A DNA stretch of 64,000 nucleotides from JAHFUI01 sp039931615 (GTDB lineage Bacteria > Acidobacteriota > Vicinamibacteria > Vicinamibacterales > CAVVIG01), in the NCBI GenBank assembly GCA_039931615.1, contig JBDTRR010000001.1, positions 248,001 to 312,000 on the forward strand, in the 5' to 3' direction. The first letter of the stretch is position 1; each line of letters begins with the position of its first letter. The position numbers and the translations under genes are program-made. Under the pieces are notes generated by a model. It saw only the letters and a program-made list of their open reading frames with translations. It did no database searches and was not told the origin of the DNA. Positions 23,953 to 33,210 of this stretch are shown here, one piece after another.

Positions 23953-25206
23953 TCAGGCCAGCATCGCCTCGATCGCGTCGGCCGCGGCCTCGGCGCCGCG
24001 CTCCCGATTCACGACTGCCGCCACGTCCGCCGCACGCGTCCGGTATCCCTCGGGTTGGCGGAGCCGCTTCAATTCGCCGGCGACGCGATCCGCCGTGTAT
24101 CGGCTGGGAGACAGCGTGCGTGCGACGCCGAGCCTGGTCACCCGAAACGCGTTGTCGGGCTGATCATGCCCATGTGGGACGACCAGCATCGGACGCCCGC
24201 TGCGCAGCCCCTGCGCCGTCGTGCCGATGCCGCCCTGGTGGACGACGACGCTGGCGCGCGGAAACAGCAACTGGTGCGGCGCCCGATCGATCAGGAGCAC
24301 GTCCGGCGACCGCGATCCGGTCGGCTGATTCTCGACGAATCCTCCGGTCAGCAGGACGGCCCGCACGCCGAGTCGTGACACCGCCTCCACGCTCTCCTGA
24401 TAGAAGCGGCCGGCGGCGCCGACCGCCGATGTACCGAGCGTGAACACCACCGGCGGCGGGCCGGCGGCGAGGAACGACTCCAGCGCCGGGTCCAGGAGGT
24501 CCGGTCCGTTGTAGAACACGAACCCGGTCATCCGGACGTGCGGCGGCCAATCGGCCTGCGGCTCGGCCAGCACCGGCGAGAACAGCGCCAAGGTCGCCGC
24601 CGGCGAAAACTGTCCTTCGAACAGCGGGTGTCCGCCAGGCGGCAGCCCCAACCGGGCGCGAAGCCGATCGACCGGCTCGGTCCACGCGCGGGTCGCACGG
24701 CGCGCCAGGCCGACGACAATCCGGCCGAACCACGGCCCGAGCCGCCGCAGATGGACCAGACGGGGCATCGGCGGCAGCACCGGCAGGTCGGTCACCGAGA
24801 AGAACCCCAAGGGCGCGAGTATCGTCGACACCCACGGGAGCCGCAGCGTCTCCGAAACCAGCGGCGCGGCCAGCGTCAGCGGATGGCTGACCAGTAGATC
24901 GGCGCCGGCCGCAACCTGGCGCAGCTCATCGAAGGTTCGAGGCAGGGCCGGCACCACCAGGTCGCGGACCACCGCTTCGGTTCCCTTGACCGGGTGCATC
25001 ACCCGCTTCATCACCTCGCGATCAGTCGGATCGATATCGAGGCCGACCGCGGCGAACCCGATCTGCTCCCGCTCGATGGTCCGCCGGTAGTACTCGGGCG
25101 CCGCGATCAGCGCCTGATGACCCCGCGCGTTCAGCGCCTTGGCGAGACCAACATACGGGTAGACGTCGCCGTACGATCCCCAGCAGGTGATGACGATGCG
25201 TGACAT
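23953..25206 (-). CDS. UDP-glycosyltransferase-like family 1 enzyme
   Basis: The start is the ATG at 25206 (MSRIVITCWGSYGDVYPYVG); upstream frame residues lack support. The 417-residue product has a GT-B layout: an N-terminal acceptor domain with GSYGDVYPYVGLAKAL near residue 10, and a C-terminal donor domain with VVVHQGGIGTTAQGLRSGR followed by LVVPHGHDQPDN. This is the PSPG-like donor motif of macrolide, flavonoid and sterol glycosyltransferases. It should transfer a sugar from an NDP-sugar to a lipid or secondary metabolite. It stands alone. The gene at 25337 is divergent. Confidence 0.85.
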   Translation of the reverse strand: MSRIVITCWGSYGDVYPYVGLAKALNARGHQALIAAPEYYRRTIEREQIGFAAVGLDIDPTDREVMKRVMHPVKGTEAVVRDLVVPALPRTFDELRQVAAGADLLVSHPLTLAAPLVSETLRLPWVSTILAPLGFFSVTDLPVLPPMPRLVHLRRLGPWFGRIVVGLARRATRAWTEPVDRLRARLGLPPGGHPLFEGQFSPAATLALFSPVLAEPQADWPPHVRMTGFVFYNGPDLLDPALESFLAAGPPPVVFTLGTSAVGAAGRFYQESVEAVSRLGVRAVLLTGGFVENQPTGSRSPDVLLIDRAPHQLLFPRASVVVHQGGIGTTAQGLRSGRPMLVVPHGHDQPDNAFRVTRLGVARTLSPSRYTADRVAGELKRLRQPEGYRTRAADVAAVVNRERGAEAAADAIEAMLA

Positions 25207-25336
25207 GGTTCGTGAAGGCGCGGTTCGCTGCGCTCGGCAAACTAGCACAAATATCGGGCCGGTGATGGCCACCGCGGCGGCCGCTCCCGATGACGTCAGA
25301 CCGTTCCCTCACGGGATCCGATATATTGAGTCTCGA

Positions 25337-25927
25337 ATGGCGTGGCGATCGAAGCTGGTGTTTTCAGCGGCGGGTCTGCTGTTGACCGTCTCGGTGCCGG
25401 CCGGCCAGAGAGCTCCAACCAGCTGGCTGGATCGACCGCTGACCAACTGGAACCGGGGCGGCGCCGCCGTGCCTCGCGCTCCAGAGGCCGGCGAAGCCGT
25501 CGCCTCCGTCATCCGGCGCTGCCAGCTGACGCCGCCGCGATCGACGACGGCGGAACGGGCGATCGATGCCGCCGGCTGGATTCCCTTCTGGAACGTCGAT
25601 CAACAGCTGGTGCGAGAGGACATCGAGATCATCGCCGGCATGCGCGGGGCCGACGGCATGTGCCGGCCGGTGGACTACAACCTCTTCGTGTTTGTCGGCG
25701 GACGCTTCGCCGGTGTCCTCTCTCCCAGGCCGATGACGTCACGGCTCGACAGTTCGTCCGGCGTCGTGCGGCTGCCGCTACCGGCGATCACCGCGGAGTT
25801 CGCGCGCTTTGCCAGCACCGATCCCCTCTGCTGCCCGTCTTCGCGCGTGACCGTCCGCTATCGCATCGACCGCACGGCCGCCGGGCCGGTCGTCGCGCCG
25901 GTGGAGATCAGGAACACCCGCCCGTAA
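25337..25927 (+). CDS. Secreted LppP/LprE-like protein
   Basis: The ATG at 25337 opens a signal peptide (MAWRSKLVFSAAGLLLTVSV). The mature part contains DAAGWIPFWNVDQQLVREDI and CRPVDYNLFVFVGGRFAGVL, which fits the LppP/LprE family domain known from actinobacterial lipoproteins; here there is no lipobox. Two cysteines (RRCQL, GMCRP) and a CC pair near the C-terminus may form disulfides. TATATT lies at 25322-25327, only 9 bp before the ATG, with no clear Shine-Dalgarno, so the mRNA may be nearly leaderless. Function unknown. Confidence 0.65.
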   Translation: MAWRSKLVFSAAGLLLTVSVPAGQRAPTSWLDRPLTNWNRGGAAVPRAPEAGEAVASVIRRCQLTPPRSTTAERAIDAAGWIPFWNVDQQLVREDIEIIAGMRGADGMCRPVDYNLFVFVGGRFAGVLSPRPMTSRLDSSSGVVRLPLPAITAEFARFASTDPLCCPSSRVTVRYRIDRTAAGPVVAPVEIRNTRP

Positions 25928-26019
25928 CGTCGGTCGACGACTCCAGCGGCTCGCGGCGTCACCGCCGCGGTTTGGAGAGGGCGTCGGCGGGCTGGACGCG
26001 AGGGAGACGGAGGAAATCG

Positions 26020-27885
26020 ATGAACGCCGCGCAAGCCTATTTCGAACAGCTGAACCGCGCCTACAACGACGTCCACAAGGTCAAGGAGGACCTGTTCTGG
26101 GCCACCTACATGGCGATCAGCGACGACCATGCCGGCTTTGCCCGCGCGGAGAATGCCTATAAGGCGTTCATCTCCGATCCGGCCCAACTCCAGGCGACCC
26201 GCGCCCATCTGGCGGACGTCCGCGGCCTGCCTGCCGGCGCGGCGCGCGATGCCCTGCTGCACGGCCTGAGCGGCTGGCTGGCGCTGTTCGAAGCTCACAC
26301 CATCGACAGCGACGAGGGCCGCGCGCTGATGCGCGCGATCATCGACGGCGAGTCGGCGCTGTTCGCCAGGAAGCGGGACCTGCAGCTCCGGCACCTCAAC
26401 GACCGGGGCGAAAGCGAGGTCGCGACCCTCAGCACGCTCGCCATCAATCAGTCGACAAACCCGGTGGAGGATCGCCGGCACAGCTCGTTCGAGGCCTTCC
26501 GCGCGATCGAGCGGTGGGTCCTCGACAACGGCTTCCTGGAACTGGTGCAGCTCCGCAATCGCTTCGCCCGGTCGCTCGGCTTCTCCACCTACTTCGAGCT
26601 CAAGGCGCTGAAGAACGAGCGGATGGCGCCCGCCCATCTCAAACAGATCCTGGACGACTTCGTCGCACGCACCGACGTGGCCAATGCGCGCACCCTGGCC
26701 GAGCTGCAGGCCGCGCATGGCGAGCAGGCGCTCAGGCCCTGGAACCTGCGCTTTTTCGCCGCCGGTGAAGTGGTGCGCCGGATGGACGAGTACATGCCGT
26801 TCGGACTGGCGCTGCGCCGCTGGGTCGAGAGCTTCCGCCGTCTTGGCATCCGCCACCGCGGCGCCACGCTGCAGCTGGATCTGATAGAGCGTCCGGGCAA
26901 GCATCAAAACGGCTTCTGCCACAGTCCCGTCCCGGCCTGGATCGATGAAACGGGCCGATGGCACCCCAGCCAGATCAACTTCACCGCCGAGGCCAGGCCC
27001 GACCAGGTCGGCAGCGGTCTGCGTGCCATCAACACCTTGTTCCACGAGGGCGGCCACGCCGCCCACTTCGCCAACGTGGCGCAGAACGCGCCGTGCTTCT
27101 CACAGGAGTATGCGCCGACGTCGATGGCCTATGCCGAGACGCAGTCGATGTTCTGCGACAGCCTGCTCGGCGACGCCGACTGGCTCAAGCGCTATGCCCG
27201 CAATGCGCAGGGCCAGGCGATCCCGGATGCGCTGATCCGCGATCGCGTCGCCAGCAGCCAGCCGATGCGGGCGTTCGACGAGCGCTCGATCGCGGTCGTG
27301 CCCTACTTCGAGTCGAGGCTCTATCAACTGGACGAAGCGGCGCTCACACCCGAGACGGTGCTGGCCCTGGCGCGGGAGACGGAAGTGCGGCTGCTCGGCA
27401 TCGAGAGCCCCCGGCCGATGCTGGCGATCCCGCACCTGCTCAACCAGGAATCGGCCGCCTCCTATCAAGGCTACCTGCTGGCCCACATGGCGGTGTATCA
27501 GACACGGGCCTTCTTTCTGGGCCGCGATGGTTACCTGACCGACAACGGCGCGATCGGGCCGGCACTGGCCAAGCACTACTGGGCGCCGGGGAACAGCGTC
27601 GACCACGCCGCCACCCTGCGCAGCCTCACGGGCGAAGGTTTTTCGCCGCGCTACCTGGCGGAGGAGTGCAACATGTCGACGGAGGCAGCCTGGGTCCGCG
27701 CTCAGGCGACCATGGCGGCGGCAGCCGCACGTCCGTACGCCCGCGACGAAACGGCGTCACTCGACGCGGACATCCGCGTCGTCCATGGCGCCGAGGTGCT
27801 GGCCGACTCCAGCGCCGGTGAAGACGCGATGTGTGCGCGCTTCGAAGGATGGGTGCGCGACCACTACCCGACGGCGGCGCGCTGA
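26020..27885 (+). CDS. M3-family-like zinc oligopeptidase
   Basis: Translation starts at the ATG at 26020 after GGAGGAAATCG, a strong ribosome site; the frame is open further upstream but reads as shadow of the previous gene. The 621-residue protein has the zinc motif HEGGHAAHF (HExxH, near residue 342) and downstream YAPTSMAYAETQSMFCDSLL, which supplies the third ligand glutamate. Long helical N-terminal segments fit the enclosed-channel fold of M3 peptidases (oligopeptidase F/thimet type). No signal peptide is present, so it should degrade small peptides in the cytosol. Confidence 0.85.
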   Translation: MNAAQAYFEQLNRAYNDVHKVKEDLFWATYMAISDDHAGFARAENAYKAFISDPAQLQATRAHLADVRGLPAGAARDALLHGLSGWLALFEAHTIDSDEGRALMRAIIDGESALFARKRDLQLRHLNDRGESEVATLSTLAINQSTNPVEDRRHSSFEAFRAIERWVLDNGFLELVQLRNRFARSLGFSTYFELKALKNERMAPAHLKQILDDFVARTDVANARTLAELQAAHGEQALRPWNLRFFAAGEVVRRMDEYMPFGLALRRWVESFRRLGIRHRGATLQLDLIERPGKHQNGFCHSPVPAWIDETGRWHPSQINFTAEARPDQVGSGLRAINTLFHEGGHAAHFANVAQNAPCFSQEYAPTSMAYAETQSMFCDSLLGDADWLKRYARNAQGQAIPDALIRDRVASSQPMRAFDERSIAVVPYFESRLYQLDEAALTPETVLALARETEVRLLGIESPRPMLAIPHLLNQESAASYQGYLLAHMAVYQTRAFFLGRDGYLTDNGAIGPALAKHYWAPGNSVDHAATLRSLTGEGFSPRYLAEECNMSTEAAWVRAQATMAAAAARPYARDETASLDADIRVVHGAEVLADSSAGEDAMCARFEGWVRDHYPTAAR

Positions 27886-27945
27886 AGACCGCCGTCTTTT
27901 CCGGCTCATCTGCACGAAGCATCCCGGCGGTATGATCAATCTGCC

Positions 27946-28616
27946 GTGGACAACTCGTCCGAAAGCGCGCCCCGTGGACGGCTGCGCGCCCTTTACGACT
28001 GGCTGACCGGAACGCCGGCGCCGCTGCCACCGGGCGACCCGGCGATCGCCCGGATGCGGACGGGCGCGCCCACCCGCATCGCCCACTACGTGATCGCCCG
28101 CAAGCTGGGCGAAGGGGGAATGGGTGTCGTCTATGCGGCGCGCGACGAGCGGCTGGAGCGGATCGTCGCCGTGAAGACGATGTCGGCGTTATCGACGCTC
28201 GCCAGCGACGACACCGCCCGGAAGCGTTTCTGGCGTGAGGCCCGAGCCGCCGCCAGTGTCAATCACCCGAACATCTGTCAGATCTACGAGATCGGCGAGG
28301 ACGACGGGCAGCTGTTCATCGCGATGGAACTGCTCGAGGGTGAGGCGCGGTCGGAACGGCTGCGGCGCGGGCCGTTGAGCGTTTCGCATGCGGTGCCGAT
28401 CGGGCTCGGCATCCTGGCCGCGCTGTCGGCGCTGCACGGGCGCGGCATTGTCCACCGGGATCTCAAGCCGTCCAACGTGTTCCTGACGCCGCATGGCGTG
28501 AAACTGCTCGACTTCGGCCTGGCCCGCCCTCAGCCGGAGCCGGCGATCAGCTGGTGGCATTCCGCGAAGCCGGCGGCGAACGGCTTCTCGGCTGGGAGCC
28601 ACCGAAGCCTCTGTAA
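27946..28616 (+). pseudogene. Ser/Thr protein kinase truncated after the DFG motif
   Basis: The frame opens with a GTG 9 bp after TATGAT and encodes a PknB-type N-lobe: KLGEGGMGVVYAARDERL glycine loop, VAVKTM lysine, then the catalytic loop VHRDLKPSN and LLDFGLARP. Immediately after DFG the sequence stops resembling a kinase. The activation segment, APE motif and C-lobe helices are missing, along with any membrane or sensor domain. A different frame then reads GDQLVAFREAGGERLLGWEP and ends in TAA at 28614-28616, which may be the original C-terminus after an internal deletion. Phosphotransfer is not expected. Confidence 0.7.
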
Positions 28617-28628
28617 AGACGCCTCATC

Positions 28629-28762
28629 GCACGTGGCGTCCGACCTGGTCGGACTACGGAACAATCCGGCTGAAGCCGGATCCCACGTACTTCGTCGTAC
28701 GTGGCGTCCGACTTCAGTCCGACCACGGTCGGATCAATCCGGCCGAAGCCGGACCTCGCGTA
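28629..28762. repeat. Dispersed repeat family A, two tandem units
   Basis: Two units, about 28629-28689 and 28696-28762, each have a CGTGGCGTCCGAC..GTCGGA left hairpin, an AATCCGG..CCGGA right hairpin and CACGTAC or CGCGTAC at the right end. They fill the space between the broken kinase and the convergent beta-helix gene. Confidence 0.75.
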
Positions 28763-28778
28763 CGGCGGGAACCATCAG

Positions 28779-30869
28779 CTACGGACGAGGCGTCACCGAC
28801 ACGTTGGTGAGCGTGACGGTGGTTGCGGCCGAGGCGTTATGGCTGGTCGCCGCCAGCCCGACATAGACAGTCGCCTTCATGGCAATCGTCGCGGTACCCA
28901 TCACCGTCCAGGTCGATCCGTTCGTCGATCGATAGGCGGTGAACGTCGAGCCCGCGCGAACCAGCCGGACCCACTGCGGCGCGGCACCGGAGATTCCCCA
29001 ATTGCTGACGTTCGAGCCGCCGGCGGTGACGCGGCGCTGGAAGCTCAACCCGCTCCCCGGCGTTACCAGGGCCATCGCGTTGCGCGCCCCGGCGGTCAGG
29101 TCTTCGCGGACCATCACGCCAGCCTTGGCCCACGCATCGGTGTTGGTCAGCCCCGTGACGCGGGCGGTGATCTCGCCGTTCCCGTTCAGCGGCTGATAGA
29201 CGAACCGGAACTGGTCCGACGCGTCCCAGATGTCGACGCCGCCTGCCTTCACCGTGAAGGTTCCATTGCTGTGGCTGGCGCTGCCCGCGACTGCCGGTGC
29301 GCCGATGTCGCTGGTGCTCCAGGGTGCGGGGAGCGCGGGGGGCGTCGACGAGCCAGACACGGTGACGGTGGCGGTCGCCGACTTCGCTGTGGCGCCAAGG
29401 TTGTCGTAGGCGACGGCAGTGAGGACGTAGGTGCCGGCGGGGACACCGGTCCAGGTAGCGCTGTACGTGCTGGTGTTGTCGGTCCCGACCAGCGTCGTCC
29501 CGTTGTAGAACTCAACCTTGGCGACGCTGCCATCCGGGTCACTCGCCGTCGCGGTGAAGGCGATCGAGGCCGGAGCGGTGTAGGTCGTGCCGTTGGCCGG
29601 CGCGGTCAGCGACACGGACGGCAACTGGTTCGACGGCGGCGGCGGGGGCGGAGTGGACCCTCCGCCGTACTCGTCCGCGCCATAGTCTGCCGCGGCGCCC
29701 TGCGGGCGGCTGTTGCCGTCCCAGTCCGTCGTCGCGTTCGCACGCACCGCGACCTTGTCGATGGCCGCGGTGGCGCTGGCGAGGAGATGAAGGTCGCCCG
29801 CTGCGGGGCCGACGAACATCGCCGCGGTGGCGCTGGTGTAGTTGGAGCTGGCGGTGCCGGTGGCGCCGTCGCGCGCCTGAATCTGGCCGCTCGCCAGGTT
29901 GCTGGCGACGACGACGTTCCTGCTTTCGGCGAAGCGATACTCGACGGCGTTCGGGTAGGTGCCGTTCAGCACGATGGTGTTATGCACGACCTGGGTATTC
30001 GGCGAGGACGCGACGAGAATCGCGGCGTCGCCGGCAATTCCCGATCGCCGGTAGATGAAATTATTGCGCACCACCCCGCCGGAGTGATCGTTCGGGCTGC
30101 GTTGAATCAGGCCCATCGAGATCTCGCGCTGGCAGTTGATGAAGGTGTTGCCCTCGACCGTCGCGTTGCTGCTGCCGTTCCACATCAGCACGGCCGGCCC
30201 GGCCAGCATCCCCTGCGGCGCGGCGATGTTCTGGAACAGGTTGTTCCGAATGATCCAGTTCTTGCCGGTGTGGACGTCGACGCCGTTGGTGTAGGCGTCA
30301 CGCGAGGTCGAGGTGTACTCGAGCACGCTGTATTCCACGATGCCGTCGTCGTTGCCGCCGCCGCTGCCATCGGGATTGGACTTGATGAACTGCTGACCGG
30401 CGTTGATCAAATGGGTGTTGTAGATGCGGACCGAGCTCGAGCCGGCATTGAGGATGATCGGATGATCGTAGACATCGCGGATCGTCAAATTGGCGATGGT
30501 CAGCCGGGGACTGTTCGACCAGATCCCGAACAGCAGGCTGGAGTCTGACATCCCCTTGCCCACCAGGACCACATCGTCGCGATTGTTCGTCGCGCCGCGG
30601 ATCACCAGATTGGGTTTGTCGACGACATACAGAATCGCGGTGAGCCGGTAGGTGCCAGGGGCGATCACAATTGTGGTGTTCGGCGCCGCCCCGCTCACCG
30701 CGTTCTGCAACTGCGCGACGGTGGCGACATTCACGACCGTGCCGGATGGCGCCGGCAGCGGCGGTACGCTGGTGACCGAACTGGCAGTCACGGCGCGGGC
30801 GCCGCTCAACGCCAGGATCACGACGCAGAGCTCGACGACACGGTGTTTCCACACGTTCTGATAGATCAC
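28779..30869 (-). CDS. Secreted right-handed beta-helix protein with Ig-like and DUF1349-like domains
   Basis: This 696-residue protein has a signal peptide (VVELCVVILALSGARAVTAS) and starts with a GTG after AGAGGGG. Residues about 45-350 are a parallel beta-helix of the pectate-lyase/right-handed type (VATVAQLQNAVSGAAPNTTI, IVIAPGTYRL, RIYNTHLINAGQQ, NWIIRNNLFQNIA, ATVEGNTFINCQ). A Pro-rich hinge leads to an Ig-like domain (SVSLTAPANGTTYTAPASIA). The C-terminal ~180 residues (FRFVYQPLNGNGEITARVTG, DAWAKAGVMVREDLTAGARN) form a concanavalin-like DUF1349-type lectin domain. It probably binds or cleaves plant or microbial polysaccharide. The upstream region has phased TTACA repeats. Confidence 0.85.
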   Translation of the reverse strand: MIYQNVWKHRVVELCVVILALSGARAVTASSVTSVPPLPAPSGTVVNVATVAQLQNAVSGAAPNTTIVIAPGTYRLTAILYVVDKPNLVIRGATNNRDDVVLVGKGMSDSSLLFGIWSNSPRLTIANLTIRDVYDHPIILNAGSSSVRIYNTHLINAGQQFIKSNPDGSGGGNDDGIVEYSVLEYTSTSRDAYTNGVDVHTGKNWIIRNNLFQNIAAPQGMLAGPAVLMWNGSSNATVEGNTFINCQREISMGLIQRSPNDHSGGVVRNNFIYRRSGIAGDAAILVASSPNTQVVHNTIVLNGTYPNAVEYRFAESRNVVVASNLASGQIQARDGATGTASSNYTSATAAMFVGPAAGDLHLLASATAAIDKVAVRANATTDWDGNSRPQGAAADYGADEYGGGSTPPPPPPSNQLPSVSLTAPANGTTYTAPASIAFTATASDPDGSVAKVEFYNGTTLVGTDNTSTYSATWTGVPAGTYVLTAVAYDNLGATAKSATATVTVSGSSTPPALPAPWSTSDIGAPAVAGSASHSNGTFTVKAGGVDIWDASDQFRFVYQPLNGNGEITARVTGLTNTDAWAKAGVMVREDLTAGARNAMALVTPGSGLSFQRRVTAGGSNVSNWGISGAAPQWVRLVRAGSTFTAYRSTNGSTWTVMGTATIAMKATVYVGLAATSHNASAATTVTLTNVSVTPRP

Positions 30870-31022
30870 TACATTTCCCCTCTTTGTTGAGTTGCGGAGC
30901 GTGACAAGGCACGAGCAACAATCCTGCCCGGACCTGAAAAGCGTCTCCCTGCTGGCGATCAGGGGCGGGATCGACTTCCGAGAGGGGCCGCGAACGCGGC
31001 TTTGCGTCGATGAGTGGGTCGC

Positions 31023-31094
31023 TTGTTACACGGCATTACAGAATTGACGGCCGGTTCTTACACCGATTACAGAACTGCGGGACGCTTCTTACAC
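31023..31094. promoter_or_regulatory. Phased TTACA direct repeats upstream of the beta-helix gene
   Basis: TTSTTACAC occurs at 31023-31031, 31055-31063 and 31086-31094, a 31-32 bp spacing. The first two are each followed one helical turn later by ATTACAGAAYTG. The AT-rich array is 150-225 bp upstream of the beta-helix start and unlike the flanking GC-rich DNA. It could be binding sites of an activator. The remaining sequence of 30870-31022 and 31095-31290 shows only a short GCCGCGAACGCGGC hairpin. Confidence 0.35.
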
Positions 31095-31293
31095 GACGCA
31101 ACCGCAGCAATGACCATTTCGGCAGGATGGACGCGTCACCGCGCCGTTTTCTGTCTCTCGATTGATACAAACATCGGGTGGTCAGCGGCGTGACGGAGAC
31201 GGACTGCGCGTGAGACGCAGTCCATTTCCAATCTACTGAAGTAGTGGAGGCGGATATTCATACGGAAAAGGCGCACTAGTGTCCAGAATCAGT

Positions 31294-31325
31294 GAGTCGG
31301 TGAGTCGGTGAGTCGGTGAGTCGGT
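31294..31325. repeat. 8-bp tandem repeat, four units
   Basis: GAGTCGGT is repeated four times without interruption at 31294-31325, in a gene-free interval. It is a slippage-prone microsatellite. Confidence 0.9.
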
Positions 31326-31385
31326 GACAGATATTCCTGGCGCGGCGCCCGGATCGCAAGGCGTGAAGAGCGAGTTTAATGGGCA

Positions 31386-31448
31386 TCAGGAGTCGCTGCC
31401 GCAGCCGGCGATCGCAAGAATCGAGATCGGACAGACGTAACGTGACAT
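31386..31448 (-). CDS. Possible 20-residue lipoprotein-like peptide
   Basis: An ATG at 31448 after AAAGGATGG encodes MSRYVCPISILAIAGCGSDS and a TGA. It reads as a complete lipoprotein signal sequence with lipobox AIAGC, leaving only five residues after the cysteine. It may be an entericidin-like minimal lipoprotein or the start of a gene lost downstream. It follows the phosphohexomutase on the same strand. Support is limited to the ribosome site and the lipobox. Confidence 0.25.
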   Translation of the reverse strand: MSRYVCPISILAIAGCGSDS

Positions 31449-31530
31449 GGCGCCATCCTTTCGGCGTGAATCGTGGCATGAGTCCGCGAGTGGTGACGCC
31501 GATTCCCCCCGCACGCGTCCGGCGAAAGCC

Positions 31531-33210
31531 TCACGTCTCTTCGGGGATCGCCGGCGCGACCGGCGCCGGTGCAAACAGTCTGGATACCAGCGCCTGGGCT
31601 TCGCTCTGAATCAGCTCGAGATGCGCTCGGTCACGGAAACTCTCGGCGTACAGTTTGTAGACCTCCTCCGTGCCGGACGGGCGGACGGCAAACCACCCGT
31701 AGTCGGTGATCACCTTCAGTCCGCCAATCGCCGCCCCGTTGCCGGGGGCGTTGGTCAGGACGGCGCGGATCGGATCGCCGGCCAGGTCCGGCGCGTCCAC
31801 CCGGGACGGGTCGAGCTGGGCGAGGAGGCGCTTCTGCTCATGCGTGGCGGCGGCGTCGATCCGCTCGTAGACCGGCGCGCCGAACTGGCGCGTCAGCTCG
31901 AGATAGCGGGCGCCGGGATCGACGCCGAGCCGGGCGGTGATCTCGGCGGCGAGCAGGCCGAGGACGATGCCGTCCTTGTCGGTGGTCCAGGTCGTGCCGT
32001 CGATGCGCTGCATCGACGCGCCGGCGCTCTCCTCGCCGCAGAAACCGACCGACCCGGTGAGCAGGCCGTCGACGAACCACTTGAAGCCGACCGGCACCTC
32101 GATGACGGGGCGTTCGACTCCCGCCGCCACACGATCGATGATGGCGCTGCTGACGACGGTCTTGCCGACGGCCGCTCCAGCGGCCCACGACGGTCGATGC
32201 GTGAACAGGTAGGAAATCGCCACCGCCAGGTAGTGATTCGGATTCATCAGGCCGGCCGTCGGCGTGACGATGCCATGGCGATCGTGGTCGGCGTCGCTGG
32301 CACAGGCGACGTCGAACCGATCGCGCATCGCCACCAGCGACGTCATCGCATACGGCGACGAGCAGTCGGTGCGGATCCGGCCGTCCCAGTCGACCGGCAT
32401 GAAGCGAAACGTCGGGTCGACCGCGTCGTTGACGACCGTCAACGCGATCCCGTAACGCTCGGCGACCCGCTCCCAGTAGTCGACTCCGGCGCCGCCGAGC
32501 GGATCGACGCCGATGCGCACCGCCGCGCCGCGGATCGCCGCCATGTCGATGACACTGGCCAGCTCGTCGACGTAGGGGGTGATGTAGTCGTGGCGGTGCG
32601 TGCTCACAGCGCGGCAGGCGCTCTCGTAGCGCATCCGCCGGACGGCGCGAAGGCCGTCCAGCAGCAGCGTATTCGCGGTCCGCTGAATCCAGCCGGTCAC
32701 TTCGGTGTCGGCCGGGCCGCCAGTCGGCGGGTTGTATTTGAAGCCGCCGTCTTCCGGCGGGTTGTGTGACGGCGTCACGACGATGCCGTCTGCCAACCCG
32801 GACCGGCGGCCGCGATTGTAGCGGAGGATGGCGTGCGAGATGACCGGCGTCGGCGTATAGCGGCGATCCTGATCGATCATCACCTCGACGCCATTGCCGG
32901 CCAGCACCTCGAGGGCGCTGGCGAACGCCGGCTCGGAGAGCGCGTGGGTATCCATCCCGATGAAAAGCGGACCGTCAATGCCCTGTGCCTGGCGGTACGA
33001 GCAGATCGCCTGGGTGATCGCCAGGATGTGCGCCTCGTTGAAGGTGCGTTCGAGCGCCGAGCCACGATGACCGGAGGTCCCGAAGGAGACACGTTCAGCG
33101 GCGACCGCGGGGTCGGGCGGCTCCGCGTAATATGCGCTCACCAGCCGCGCGACGTTGACCAGCTGCGAAGCAGGCAGCGGTTTTCCAGCGAGCGGACTGA
33201 TCTGAATCAT
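31531..33210 (-). CDS. pgm: Alpha-D-glucose phosphate-specific phosphoglucomutase
   Basis: The start is the ATG at 33210 (MIQISPLAGKPLPASQLVN), inside the ATGA shared with the exonuclease gene. The 559-residue enzyme has all phosphohexomutase loops: VSFGTSGHRGSA (substrate entry), active-site serine in IVVTPSHNPPEDGGFKYNPP, Mg2+ loop CASDADHDRHGI, sugar loop GEESAG, and phosphate-binding RPSGTEEVYKLYAES. It interconverts glucose-1-phosphate and glucose-6-phosphate, linking glycogen or trehalose metabolism to glycolysis. The length and motif set fit the Pgm (not GlmM/ManB) subgroup. Confidence 0.93.
   Translation of the reverse strand: MIQISPLAGKPLPASQLVNVARLVSAYYAEPPDPAVAAERVSFGTSGHRGSALERTFNEAHILAITQAICSYRQAQGIDGPLFIGMDTHALSEPAFASALEVLAGNGVEVMIDQDRRYTPTPVISHAILRYNRGRRSGLADGIVVTPSHNPPEDGGFKYNPPTGGPADTEVTGWIQRTANTLLLDGLRAVRRMRYESACRAVSTHRHDYITPYVDELASVIDMAAIRGAAVRIGVDPLGGAGVDYWERVAERYGIALTVVNDAVDPTFRFMPVDWDGRIRTDCSSPYAMTSLVAMRDRFDVACASDADHDRHGIVTPTAGLMNPNHYLAVAISYLFTHRPSWAAGAAVGKTVVSSAIIDRVAAGVERPVIEVPVGFKWFVDGLLTGSVGFCGEESAGASMQRIDGTTWTTDKDGIVLGLLAAEITARLGVDPGARYLELTRQFGAPVYERIDAAATHEQKRLLAQLDPSRVDAPDLAGDPIRAVLTNAPGNGAAIGGLKVITDYGWFAVRPSGTEEVYKLYAESFRDRAHLELIQSEAQALVSRLFAPAPVAPAIPEET

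Noticed and set aside
28629..28762. Family A repeat pair as a CRISPR array
   Set aside because: Units are palindromic with variable spacing and sequence, there are no regular spacers, and no cas genes are present.
28701..30548. A 615-codon open frame on the plus strand across the beta-helix gene
   Set aside because: It is antisense to a gene with clear domains; its product is Arg/Gly/Val-rich with no fold pattern, typical of shadow frames in GC-rich DNA.
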